NCBI GenBank assembly: GCA_034769895.1
Contig: CM068372.1
Location: 373,321,258 to 373,385,257, forward strand
Direction: 5' to 3'
From: Magicicada septendecula
Taxonomy: Eukaryota > Arthropoda > Insecta > Hemiptera > Cicadidae
DNA: 64,000 bases
Position 1 is the first letter of the stretch, and every line of letters begins with the position of its first letter. The translations under genes were made by a program, and so were the position numbers. Shown here in pieces: positions 10,909 to 23,591 of this stretch. The notes beneath the pieces were generated by a model, which did not search any database, was not told the origin of the DNA, and worked only from the letters and a program-made list of their open reading frames with translations.

Positions 10909-12421
10909 ATGGATACTAACAAGATTGAATTTGAAATGAGCGAATCAGCTGTCATGAGTGGCCTGGGAGTTCATTCAACTCCGAATGTGGGTCAAGACGA
11001 AATAGTCGAATTAAGTGTCACAGATGAAACAAATGTTACAGAGGACTCTGGAGTTCAATTAACCCCAACCTCAACAAAATGTAACAGTCAATTTGATGAT
11101 GATATAATGAGTATTTTAAGAGCAACATCAAAGGATGTTAATGAACAAAATAATAAATTCGGTAAAATAAATAGTAAGTTTGATGAACAAAAGAGTGATT
11201 CTGATGTTAAGTTCAATAAAATAAATAGTAATTTTAATGCTAAGTTTAATGAAGTAAACACTAAAATGAACGATAAATTAAATGAACAAAATAATGAGAT
11301 AAAGTTGATGAGAGATGAAATTAAACAACGAAATGTCTATATGAATAAGAGTTTAAAAGAAGTTGATGAACATTTAAGTGCCATTGTAAAACAAGTACAA
11401 GACAGAGTAAACGAAAGTAGAAAAGGTTGCAGAAAGGAGGGGGTAGTAAATGGTACATATAATAAAGTAAGTGGCAGTAATGGTATTAATGATAATTCTG
11501 AGATTACAGTGGGGGGTAGAAAAAGGTAGAGAGACAGACCAATTTAACAAGAATAAAGATGATCAGGTGGCAGATAATGAGGTAAGTAATGATATGAGTG
11601 AATCTGATTATAAGACGCATATGATGATCATGATGTGCAACGAGTTTAATGAACGTTTGGATAAACAAAACACAATGTTAGGTGACATGATTAATGATAT
11701 GAAAGAACAAAATGGAAAGTGGAAACTAGAGACAGATAAATTAAAAGAGAATACAGAAGTTGAATTGAAACAGGTAAGTGTTTGTAATGATAATAAAATG
11801 ACGAAAAATAATGAAGAAATAATTAACAAGGTAAGTGATAGTTATGAAGAGGAATTAATAAGTAATAGTGATAAGATAGTTGAAAACGAGCTATTTTAGA
11901 GTGATATAGTGAAAACAAATGGTGGTGAAGTTTTTGGTGAAGTAGAATTTAATAACGGAGTGTTAGCGAGTGTCGATGAAATTGAGAGAAAGTGTGATGA
12001 GAGGTTAGGGTGGCAAAGGGCAAATTTTCCCCGTGATGTAAGTGGAGTAAGGACTCCGCTGGTTGTGATGTTTGAGGACAAAGGTTCCTCCAGAGGTTAT
12101 GTGGAAGACGAGGTGTCTTCGAGTAGTCCCTTAATTTTTTGTGGTGTTCTTGGAAAAGCCAGGAAGTATTATAGTAAGTTTGTGGCGCCCTTGGCATGGA
12201 GTGAAGTAGGTCAGAGGTGTTGTGACCGATGTTATGACAAGAAATATATTGAGAGAGAGAGAATGGTAGAGGTATTTAAGTTAAATAGAGGTTATGAGGG
12301 GTTAGTTAAGAGATTAAAATTTCAGGGAATAGACTATATGAAATACTTACCGGTTGTAATAAATGTGGATGGTTATTTTGATGATACCACTGTAGATGAT
12401 AACACTTACCTTGTGAGGTGA
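10909..12421 (+). pseudogene. gag-like coiled-coil protein, one frameshift and one in-frame stop
   Basis: Translation starts at ATG 10909, shortly after the primer site. The first frame (206 aa) has an acidic leader (residues 1-70) and then a long heptad-rich segment with repeats such as NKINSNFNAKFNEVNTKM. It stops at 11529, but an overlapping frame from 11471 continues the coiled coil (NEFNERLDKQNTMLGDMIND) to a single TAG at 11897-11899. The same frame then reads on as a 170-aa open stretch to 12421, with FPRDVSGVRTPLVV and a cysteine cluster RCCDRCYDKK. No CCHC knuckle was found. The shift lies near a G6/A5 run at 11510-11525. Assignment as gag rests on position and coiled-coil design. 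Confidence 0.6.
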
Positions 12422-12675
12422 TGGACATAGTAGACGAGTATGATGATATAACTTACCTGGGGATAACGAATAATATTAAGGGAGACTGGACAAAAATAAC
12501 TAATGTTGACAAGGTTTATGAGATAATAATAAGGAATAATCCTATAGATTATTATGGTATAACAAATGACACAGAGTTAACGGGTTATTATACAAATAAT
12601 AATAATGTAATACGAGTAAGTAAAAATGAGAATTATTATATGAAAATAAGATGGATTTACGATGATGGTGGTTAG
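12421..12675 (+). CDS. Small unrecognised ORF in gag-only element
   Basis: An 84-aa frame starts at an ATG that overlaps the stop of the preceding frame. It is rich in Asp, Ile, Tyr and Asn, with no motif I recognise. It may be a further frameshifted piece of the same protein, since the composition is similar, and no independent function can be proposed. Confidence 0.3.
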   Translation: MDIVDEYDDITYLGITNNIKGDWTKITNVDKVYEIIIRNNPIDYYGITNDTELTGYYTNNNNVIRVSKNENYYMKIRWIYDDGG

Positions 12676-14196
12676 AAACAGTGAATGAACATTTAATTAT
12701 TTTAGTTTATGGTGATGACTTGGCTAACTTAAGTAATGAGGTGTGGTAAACAATAAAATGATATGACGAAAAATTGTAAATAAATTCATAGTGAGGTTAA
12801 TTGTGTTTATGTAATAGGTTATGTTGTACTTTGTAGGTAAGTTAAACAATGTGTGTATGTAATAGGAATTGATTTAATAATAATAATGATAATAACATTT
12901 TTCAGATTAAGTAAATAACGAGAATAATTGTGGTTATAATGAAATTAATTGATTTGGAATAGTTTTGACTATGGTAATTAAAGTAGCGTTGCGTTTTAAA
13001 AACTGATTGAATTAAATAAGTTTGAGATGAAGTATTTAATTTGAAATGTTGTATAAATGAATTTTGGATAATGAATTTAAATGAATTTCCTAAAATTTGA
13101 ACTGTATAATAAATAGTAAATGAGTAAAGGTAGAATGTGTTTAGTTGTTGAGTCATATGCTTGTTATAATGTTTCAGAAGGTACATATGGTTTTGTACGT
13201 TATATTTGTGGTGAGAATTGTTTATAGTTTGAGTATATGACAAGTGATGATGTGTTCATTTGATGGAGTGACTGACCATATGTAAGTATGAATTTGATAA
13301 TGACATTGAAGTAAAGTAAAAGCGTCTTATATATAATGAATGTTGATAATAGATTTGAATTCTTTGGAGAATTTAATGGTACAACAAATGATAAATAATT
13401 AAAGGTTGAGAAATAAAAGGTTCAATTGAAATTAAAGTGGAAATGTTTGTAAATTGTATTCAGATGCAAATGAGATGTTTATTTTAATGAAATGAGTTTT
13501 ATGTTCTTTATGAATGTTTATGTTGTATTATGTTTATTTGTATTTAGTGTGCCTAGAGTAAGGTTATTCACCTGTAATTAAGACATCAGCTGATGACTGG
13601 TGTTAAATGTATAATGTTTCATGTAATCAAGTCATAGGTTCTTTTGTTAATTAATTTAATTAATTAATTTTGTTTCTTTTGATTAATTGTCAGAATATAT
13701 ATTTCTGGAAGAAAAAAAAAAATTTGTGGGTTTTTTTTTTCTTGAAGTAAAGAGTGTATTTTATTTTGATGTTCGCTATAGGTTGGGAATGTCAGCTGAT
13801 GTGAATTTTACATTAATGATGAATATTTGGAGATAGTGTGCTTAAGATAGTAAGGCAACTATGTACGCACCCAGTACTTTGCTAAAGGCAATCCAGTATT
13901 TATAAGGGGAGATATATCGGTCGAGGATTTGGTTTGGTACAAGGCCAGTTGTTGATTTTATCTGGAATGTTACAAGGTTAGGTGATACTGTGGTGAGTGC
14001 CTGTCTGATTTTACTGTGTTGGGATCTCGGGAGAGAAGTCCAGTAATGTCATTCAGGTACAGCCATAGTTGCCGAACTAGGGGGGTAGAGTACCCATGAT
14101 TTATTAAGGAATTAAGGCGGGTTGTTGGCGCCATATCCTCGCTGGTCCTCTTAGGTTTTAGCAATGATTTTTTCTGTTTCTGCAGAAAACTTCTCA
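12676..14196. other. Non-coding 3' interior of gag-only element
   Basis: T- and A-rich sequence without protein-like frames. It occupies the place where pol would be in an autonomous element. Confidence 0.5.
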
Positions 14197-14209
14197 TGGG
14201 GGGGGGTAT
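14197..14209 (+). other. Polypurine tract
   Basis: A run of G residues (ATGGGGGGGGGGTAT) immediately precedes the TGTAACGG start of the right LTR, as expected for the plus-strand primer of an LTR element. Confidence 0.8.
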
Positions 14210-15148
14210 TGTAACGGTACAGACTGTTGAGGGGCTATAATATAAGGGTTTCCAGTTTTGGTTTAACCAGAGTATAATAATGGGACACCGACTATAGCTC
14301 CGTGTGAGGTACAAAATGGTACAGGAATGTATGTTATCAGAAAGGGTGTGGATTCCCGTGGACGAGCGCACGGTTCGGCCAACATTCACCCGAAAATGTC
14401 ACGCCTCAAAAATTCCTTCTCTCCCAATGCGCAGAGAACAAAGACAGTCGGCAAATAACATCTCACGACAACGGACGCGAGCAGTTGTGCGCGCCCGCCG
14501 GCTGGGCACAGTTTTCATCTCGCCCGCACATAAAAAATGTGAATAAACTCACAACAAAAAGGGCAGCAATTAACTTTGAATGATTCGACAGTGTAACATC
14601 AAACTAAAATGCAGTGAACAATTTGGACGAACTAAAATATACAGAGTGCGACACATGGTCTGCAGGGACGCCGCCAGTCAAGTAACCGAACATCATAAAC
14701 CAATCACTATATAAAAAATTTACAAAAGCGCTAAATTTAAATAAAAGGGGTTAAAAGATGTGAGTGTGTGTGTGTGAGCGAAATGCTGGGTTGCCTTTAA
14801 TTAATTAATTTAATAAATAATTTAATTTAATTATAAGAAGTAAGAGATAAATTTGTTGTTTTGGTCAGATGGGGTCGTTACCTCAGTATTTAATTTTGTT
14901 TAATTGAAATGTTAGAGAATAGAGCAGGAGAAGGCAGGTTTTTAATTGATTCATAAAAAAAAGAGAATAATAAAAAAGAATAATAAATGAAGTTGAAATA
15001 GTTAACAGTAAATGAGAGTAATTAATATGACATATAACCCTAAATCATGTTTATAGACTACGAGTTCGTGTGCAGAACCCTGGAATACAAGAAGGTAAGA
15101 GGTGTCTTTTATGTAATTATTATGTGGTAAAGTAATTGTACTATTACA
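14210..15148 (+). repeat. 3' LTR of gag-only element
   Basis: Copy of 9869-10790, 17 bp longer because of small insertions near 14770 and 14970. Ends CTATTACA. Confidence 0.85.
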
Positions 15149-18561
<3,413 letters not shown>

Positions 18562-18600
18562 TATAAAATAGGTTAATTACCTTCTGTCAACGTTTCTTAG

Positions 18601-18660
18601 AATCCTTTTCGGGATAACCTCGAGTTTCGACACCAATGGTGTCATCATCAGATCGGATAT
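18601..18660 (-). ncRNA. Hammerhead-ribozyme-like motif in PLE left arm
   Basis: Read on the minus strand: CUGAUGA (18651-18645), then U, then stem II GACACC/GGUGUC with loop AUU (18643-18629), then GAAA (18628-18625), then a minimal helix III (C...G), then GUU (18618-18616) as the NUH cleavage triplet. Helix I is GAU/AUC next to the core, then an asymmetric loop, then AUCC/GGAU. An extra U after CUGAUGA departs from the textbook core. The same motif in the right arm (21702-21760) has two mismatches in stem II and looks inactive. PLEs are established carriers of hammerheads; activity here is inferred. Confidence 0.6.
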
Positions 18661-18735
18661 GAATAAGGTTAAAACATTATTGATGTATATACATCTCATC
18701 AAATATTAAAAATTAAAAACAACACATACATTATA

Positions 18736-20058
18736 CAGGGTCCGGCAGAGAAACCTGACGGTTTTCTAAGTGAAATTATGACCAGAATAAATAGTTTATA
18801 AACAAAATTTTATTTTAGAATTAAAGTACATCTCAAAGCATTTTACTTACATTAATTACTTTTTGAAAATCACATTCTTTAGATGGTGTCCCTCATTTTC
18901 AACACATTCTTCGAGCCGTAACGGTAAACCGTGCATTACGCGCCGCAGAACTTCCGGAGAGATTGCCGCCACTTCTGTCCGAATATTCCGCTTCAAATCC
19001 ACGATTGTCCTTGGTCGGTTCTGGTACACCCTATTCTTGAGATACCCACAGAAAGTAATCGCAAGCGTTGAGGTCGGGCGATCTTGGAGGCTTCTGAACA
19101 TCCCCTCGGTGTGAGATCACTCGGGCTCCAAACATCTCTCTCAATTTATTCAGGGAAGCCCTTGCAGTGTGAGCAGTTGCCCCATCCTGCTGGAACCATG
19201 TGGTTTCCAATGCAATACCATGTTGCCTTAACTCAGGTGCGAGAAATGTTGTAAGCATGTGAACGTAACGTTGTGAATTTACAGTCACTGAATTCCCCTC
19301 TTCGTCTTCAAAGAAGTAGGGGCCAATTATCCTGGAAGACGTTAACCCACACCACACAACAACCTTCTCACTGTGTAACGGTCGTTCAAACAGTTCTTGA
19401 GGATTCTGGGATGCCCAGTACCGGCAGTTCTGCGTATTGACATAACCACACAGATGGAAATTGGCCTCATCGGTCATGAGCAGATTGTTTAACACTTGGT
19501 TATTCACAATATTCACAAGTCCATAGCAACAATGCATGCGAATTCTCTTATCCTGGGCACTCAGTGTTTGCACTACAACAAGTTTGTAGGGATGAAAGTC
19601 GAGTTCCAGATGCAAAATTACGGAGCGGTCAGAAATCTGTAGGGCACTTGCGTGTTTTAATGCTGATCGCCGAGGACTCCTACGAATAGCATGACGCACG
19701 CGTTCAACATTCTCCGGGGTTCGAACAGTACGCTGTTTCCCTGGTGGTATCTTCTTTAAGGCAGAGGCCGTTTCTCGAAAATTCGCCACCCACAACAGTA
19801 TGGTATTGCGGCTTGGAACACTGTCATTTCGATGAATGCTGAAATGGCGGCAAAAAGCGCGCTGCGTAACAATAACTGACTCATTGTTTTTAAAAAAACG
19901 TTTCCAGTACGAACGCACGATGTTGTGCTGACCAACGCTCCATGGCGACTGAAATGCTTTGAGCTGTCGAACACATGAGCGCAAGCTCGATTGCAGCGCT
20001 CCATGCTACACTCCACAGAACTACTTCAAAAATCGTCAGGTATCTCTGCCGGACCCTG
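18736..20058 (-). mobile_element. Mariner-type DNA transposon (DD41D), TA target duplication
   Basis: Terminal inverted repeats CAGGGTCCGGCAGAGAAACC (left) and its inverse (right) bound 1,323 bp flanked by TA on both sides (18734-18735 and 20059-20060). The element sits in the left arm of the Penelope-like palindrome. The right arm (near 21638) has the uninterrupted sequence with a single TA, so the empty site is preserved in the same locus. Confidence 0.95.
18856..19943 (-). pseudogene. Mariner DD41D transposase, two frameshifts
   Basis: Transposase of the Tc1/mariner superfamily with an N-terminal helix-turn-helix of the DUF4817 type (VTQRAFCRHFSIHRNDSVPS). The catalytic Asp residues are in LMTDEANFH, WFQQDGATAH and NACDYFLW. 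The last two are 41 residues apart, the spacing of the rosa-like DD41D group. The start is ATG at 19943 (MERWSAQHRAFVLETFF), after which the frame changes in the T/A run at about 19885-19895. The main frame (19984-19031) leaves register again after ACDYFLW near 19045, and the last 65 residues (GYLKNRVYQNRPRTIVDLKR) continue in another frame to 18856. It cannot encode an intact enzyme. Confidence 0.9.
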
Positions 20059-20199
20059 TATAAATAATAAATAAAACATATTATAACAAAATAACAATAT
20101 AACAACGAAATATAAAAACACGTGGCCGCAACGAACCTGCACAGGAACGCCCCCACGGTAAGACTAATCAATGCCGGCTTGACCTTAGTTCAATTTTAT

Positions 20200-21173
20200 C
20201 TATCTGATATAGCCGATTTCTCGTTCTATATGATCGATTCTATTAAATAAAATATTATTTGTATGTATTGCTTTTTCATTTAGGACACGATTGTGATCCT
20301 CCTTTATAGCTTTATATATCTCGAACCTTTCAAGGGTGTCCAGCTTTAGTGACTTTTTACATTTATGTAGGATATCTAAATTATCACCAATACTCTTTAT
20401 ATTATGGTCATGTAAGCTTAAATGTTCTGCAAATGTAGATCTTCTTACATTTGACTTGGAGCTTGGGATATGTTCTTTATAGCGTAATTTGAAGGAACGA
20501 CCTGTTTGTCCTATATAGAACTGTGTGCAATCAGAACAATTAAGTCTATATACACCAGTACCGTCAAATATATCGGAGGGTATATTTTTGTTAGTAAATG
20601 TAAGTTTTTTCTCAAGTTTATTACTCGCCTTTGAGGCCAAAGTAATATTATGCTTTTTTAATTGGTTTTTTAAAATATGGTGTAGAATTTCACCATATTC
20701 TATTGCAATGTATTTGTTTACTTTTTCTTTGGATACATCAATATTTATTGGTTTATTTTGGTTTTTATTAATTATTCTATCTACTATATGACTTTTGTAT
20801 CCATTGGCTAACGCTATGTGTTTGATAATGTTTAGTTCATTGTTATAATCTTCCGTAGATAGGGGCATGCCAGCAATCTATGAATCATACAATTGAAAAA
20901 TGCCATTTTATTTGAAATAGGGTGATACGATGAGGCGTGAATAGCATCATCTGTGATTGTTGGTTTTCTGTAAACATTATAGTTAATTTTATTATTTATT
21001 TTTGTTAAAGTTAAATCTAAAAAATTAATTTTATTATTCATTTCCGTCTCTAATGTGAATTGCAAATTATTTGTAATAGTATTCATATATTTTTTAAGCA
21101 TCTCCAATTGCCTGCAATTGATATGTGGATGACACAGTAATGATTTACATAGACTTAATTGTTCTGATTGCAC
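20200..21173 (-). pseudogene. Penelope-like reverse transcriptase end plus GIY-YIG endonuclease, frameshifted
   Basis: The upstream frame (21173-20832) contains INFLDLTLTK and YNVYRKPTITDDAIH, the conserved segment at the end of PLE reverse transcriptases. A one-base shift near 20868 separates it from a 222-aa frame (20868-20200). That frame holds the GIY-YIG nuclease: GVYRLNCSDC at about residue 105, then FYIGQTGRSFKLRYKEH, including the GVY...YIG signature, a Cys pair and an Arg. A conserved tail follows. The N-terminal two thirds of the reverse transcriptase is replaced by the inverted copy that begins near 21147. The endonuclease half is repeated in inverted orientation at 21161-21497. 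Confidence 0.9.
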
Positions 21174-21810
21174 ACAGTTCTATATAGGACAAACAGGTCG
21201 TTCCTTCAAATTACGCTATAAAGAACATATCCCAAGCTCCAAGTCAAATGTAAGAAGATCTACATTTGCAGAACATTTAAGCTTACATGACCATAATATA
21301 AAGAGTATTGGTGATAATTTAGATATCCTACATAAATGTAAAAAGTCACTAAAGCTGGACACCCTTGAAAGGTTCGAGATATATAAAGCTATAAAGGAGG
21401 ATCACAATCGTGTCCTAAATGAAAAAGCAATACATACAAATAATATTTTATTTAATAGAATCGATCATATAGAACGAGAAATCGGCTATATCAGATAGAT
21501 AAAATTGAACTAAGGTCAAGCCGGCATTGATTAGTCTTACCGTGGGGGCGTTCCTGTGCAGGTTCGTTGCGGCCACGTGTTTTTATATTTCGTTGTTATA
21601 TTGTTATTTTGTTATAATATGTTTTATTTATTATTTATATAATGTTTGTGTTGTTTTTAATTTTTAATATTTGAAGAGATGTATATACATCAATACTGTT
21701 TTAACCTTATTCATATCCGATCTGATGATGACACCATTGATGTGGAAACTCGAGTTATCCCAAAAAGGATTCTAAGAAACGTTGACAGAAGGTAATTAAC
21801 CTATTTTATA
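21147..21810 (+). repeat. Right inverted arm of the Penelope-like element
   Basis: Inverted copy of the left arm without the mariner insertion. It contains the C-terminal endonuclease coding sequence on the plus strand (about 21161-21497), the 3' UTR, and the decayed copy of the hammerhead-like motif. Confidence 0.9.
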
Positions 21811-21915
21811 GTCTTAACCGTTTCTGGAGGCAAGAAAAATGTTTAAATATTATAGTTGTGCTGAGAATATGATAATATATTTGTATATTTGTTGTAACGT
21901 TGCAATATATATATA
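21811..21915. other. Short flank ending in (TA)n
   Basis: AT-rich flank with a run of TA just before the next transposon. Confidence 0.5.
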
Positions 21916-23164
21916 TTACTGACAAAGTATATAATCCAGACATTTTATAGAATACCTAGGCATTTCAAACAATGCCTGGAGTTTTTTTAGCAAAGTATAG
22001 AATAGAATACTTTTCAAATGTTTTTTACACTTTTCCCAGGTATTCTGTACATTGTCTAGGTATTCTGTATAATGCCAGTGATTCTTAAGGAAAAGTGTGA
22101 GATAAGCTTACTACGTTCAAAATGAAAACATTTTATTACAAAATAACACACAATTGTTTGGTTTTACACAAAGGAGGACTTTGTATGACATTTCGAGATT
22201 ATCTATTTTCTACTTAATTATGTTCAGATACTATTAAAATTATTAAAATCATACTGTATAAGAACTTTTTTTAACTAGTCTGGTTAAAAAAATGCATTAG
22301 ATATTGTTGGTGTTTAATAATTCTAAATATATGGAATATACTCTACTTATTACAACAAGTAGCTGTTTCTGAGATCCTGCCTCCACCAAGTAAGTGATGA
22401 CAGAATGTTTAGCTGTGACATTTTGAAGTACACTTTCTTTCATTTTTTAAACCATTACATTTTTTTGACATTTAGTCTTGCATACACATTTTATGAACCC
22501 TTCTCCGGATCCTGATGATTGGACAGTAGCAGCAGAACGAAGTGCGGTTTTTTGTTCAGGAACATCTTCAACCACCATACAGTGAACTGTTTTGGGCATA
22601 CAGTGAACTGCGATCTTGTGTACAGCTGCTTTAACAATCCGTTACTGGTTGCCAGTTTGTAAAATCCACCATCTGTCACACTCATGACGATTGCTAGGAT
22701 GTTTCGAAGATCTCCACGCCCCTTGTCTACTTCAGGAATTGGAACATGAACAGACACACCCACTGGAGGAATTTTTTGTCAGAATCAGGTTTCATCTTTT
22801 TGCCTGAAGTTCTAGAAATGATTTTGACCTTTTTCATTCTTCAGTTGCAATTTTTACTTTGAAGCAGAGAGTACGCAGCTTCTTGCCATCGTCACACTTA
22901 TCTCCACTATTGCCACTAGTGTTAAAAAAATGTCCACACGTACTATGCATCATATCTCTGCAGCACTCTACACACTTTTCAGAACATGAAACCATAGCGC
23001 ACACATTGTCTTCTATACATTACCTAGAGGACGTTAGGCATTCTATATAATACGTAGCCAATGTATGAAATGTGTTTTATTTCATACTTTACCGGCTGGA
23101 TTCAGGCATCGTATGAAATTCCTAGGCGTTCTATAAAATGGATGATTTTTTACTTTGCCGGTAA
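21916..23164 (-). mobile_element. Deleted DNA transposon with long terminal inverted repeats (KRBA2/SCAND3 integrase type)
   Basis: The left end TTACTGACAAAGTATATAAT and the inverted right end TTACCGGCAAAGTAAAAAAT open imperfect inverted repeats of roughly 150-170 bp. These contain several copies of a motif like TTCTATAxAATxCCTAGGCA in both orientations. Both ends abut (TA)n, so the target duplication is ambiguous. The interior keeps two coding fragments typical of the integrase-derived KRBA2/SCAND3 family. At 1.25 kb this is a non-autonomous deletion product; the catalytic core is gone. Confidence 0.65.
22491..23003 (-). pseudogene. C-terminal fragments of a KRBA2/SCAND3-like integrase-type transposase
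   Basis: Two pieces lie in the expected order. About 23003-22855 encodes a cysteine-rich stretch (CSEKCVECCRDMMHSTCGHF). Then 22763-22491 encodes VHVPIPEVDKGRGDLRNILA followed by NGLLKQLYTRSQFTVC. The V.VP.P.VD.GRGD.RN.L signature followed by GLL..LY.RNQF is characteristic of transposase-derived proteins annotated as KRAB-A domain-containing 2 or SCAND3, which carry an rve integrase core upstream. That core is absent. The two pieces are separated by a frame change and stops. Confidence 0.6.
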
Positions 23165-23351
23165 CATATATATATATATATACAGTCGACTCTCGATAAT
23201 TTGACACTCAAGGGACCAGAGAAAAATTTCAAATTACCAAGAGTTCAAAATAACAGGAGTTTAAATAACCAAGAGGGAGGGAGGAAAAAATCAAGTAAAC
23301 AAGAGTTTGATCAAAATTCGTGATTTATTATTTTAAACATTTGTACAATTA

Positions 23352-23567
23352 GAATGATCACTGTTGCACACCACTATATAAAAATTATTCCGATTAGCGC
23401 TTTCAAGCTTCACATCCCATCGTCAGATCGAAATAGCCTTCTATTTCGATCTGAAGATGGGCTGTGAAGCTTGAAAGCGCTAATCGGAATAATTTTTATA
23501 TAGTGGTGTGCAACAGTGATCATTCTGATTGTGATTTCAACCACTAACACAAATTTCTTCATTAAAA
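23352..23567 (+). mobile_element. Palindromic insertion with 13-bp target duplication
   Basis: An inverted repeat of about 85 bp per arm (from GAATGATCACTGTTGCACAC to its inverse ending GTGATCATTC near 23527) with an eight- to ten-base loop, then an asymmetric tail of about 40 bp. It is flanked by exact 13-bp copies of ATTTGTACAATTA (23339-23351 and 23568-23580). A long, non-TA duplication and a one-sided tail point to target-primed retrotransposition rather than a DNA-transposon MITE. It lies inside the Tigger element, so it arrived later. Confidence 0.8.
23387..23490. ncRNA. Paired hammerhead-like motifs in the palindrome arms
   Basis: Right arm, plus strand: helix I ATTTCGAT (23443-23450) pairs with ATCGGAAT (23483-23490). 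Between them are CUGAAGA (23451-23457), U, stem GGGCU/AGCUU with loop GUGA (23459-23472), GAAA (23473-23476), GCGC, then UA before the predicted cleavage point. The left arm (minus strand, 23434-23387) has CUGACGA and one stem mismatch but the same helix I. Helix III would be only one or two pairs. Helix I of eight pairs exactly flanking the core argues against chance. Confidence 0.5.
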
Positions 23568-23591
23568 ATTTGTACAATTATTCACAAATGT

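Larger units (their letters stand above)
9869..15148 (+). mobile_element. Gag-only LTR retrotransposon with primer site and polypurine tract
   Basis: LTRs at 9869-10790 and 14210-15148 flank 3.4 kb. A primer-binding site follows the left LTR and a G-rich polypurine tract precedes the right one. The interior encodes coiled-coil proteins resembling gag and shows no protease, reverse transcriptase or integrase motif. The element must depend on enzymes from another copy. Flanking ATCA (9865-9868) and TTCA (15149-15152) may be a mutated four-base target duplication. The LTRs differ more than those of the other two complete elements, suggesting an older insertion. Confidence 0.85.
18562..21810 (-). 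mobile_element. Penelope-like retrotransposon in inverted-repeat form
   Basis: The 3' part of a Penelope-like element is present twice, head to head. The left arm (18562-20552, interrupted by a mariner) and the right arm (about 21147-21810) are inverted copies of about 665 bp each. The central 600 bp carries the end of the reverse transcriptase and the start of the GIY-YIG endonuclease. PLEs are known for terminal repeats and inverted partial copies. Both arms carry the hammerhead-like motif close to the outer ends, as reported for PLE terminal repeats. No target duplication was found. Confidence 0.8.

Noticed and set aside
13970-14546. Frames within the LTR at 14210 (both strands)
   Set aside because: LTR-internal, partly shared with the copy at 9869 and interrupted there; low-quality peptides.
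20525-20791. Plus-strand 88-codon frame
   Set aside because: Antisense to the GIY-YIG endonuclease coding sequence of the Penelope-like element.
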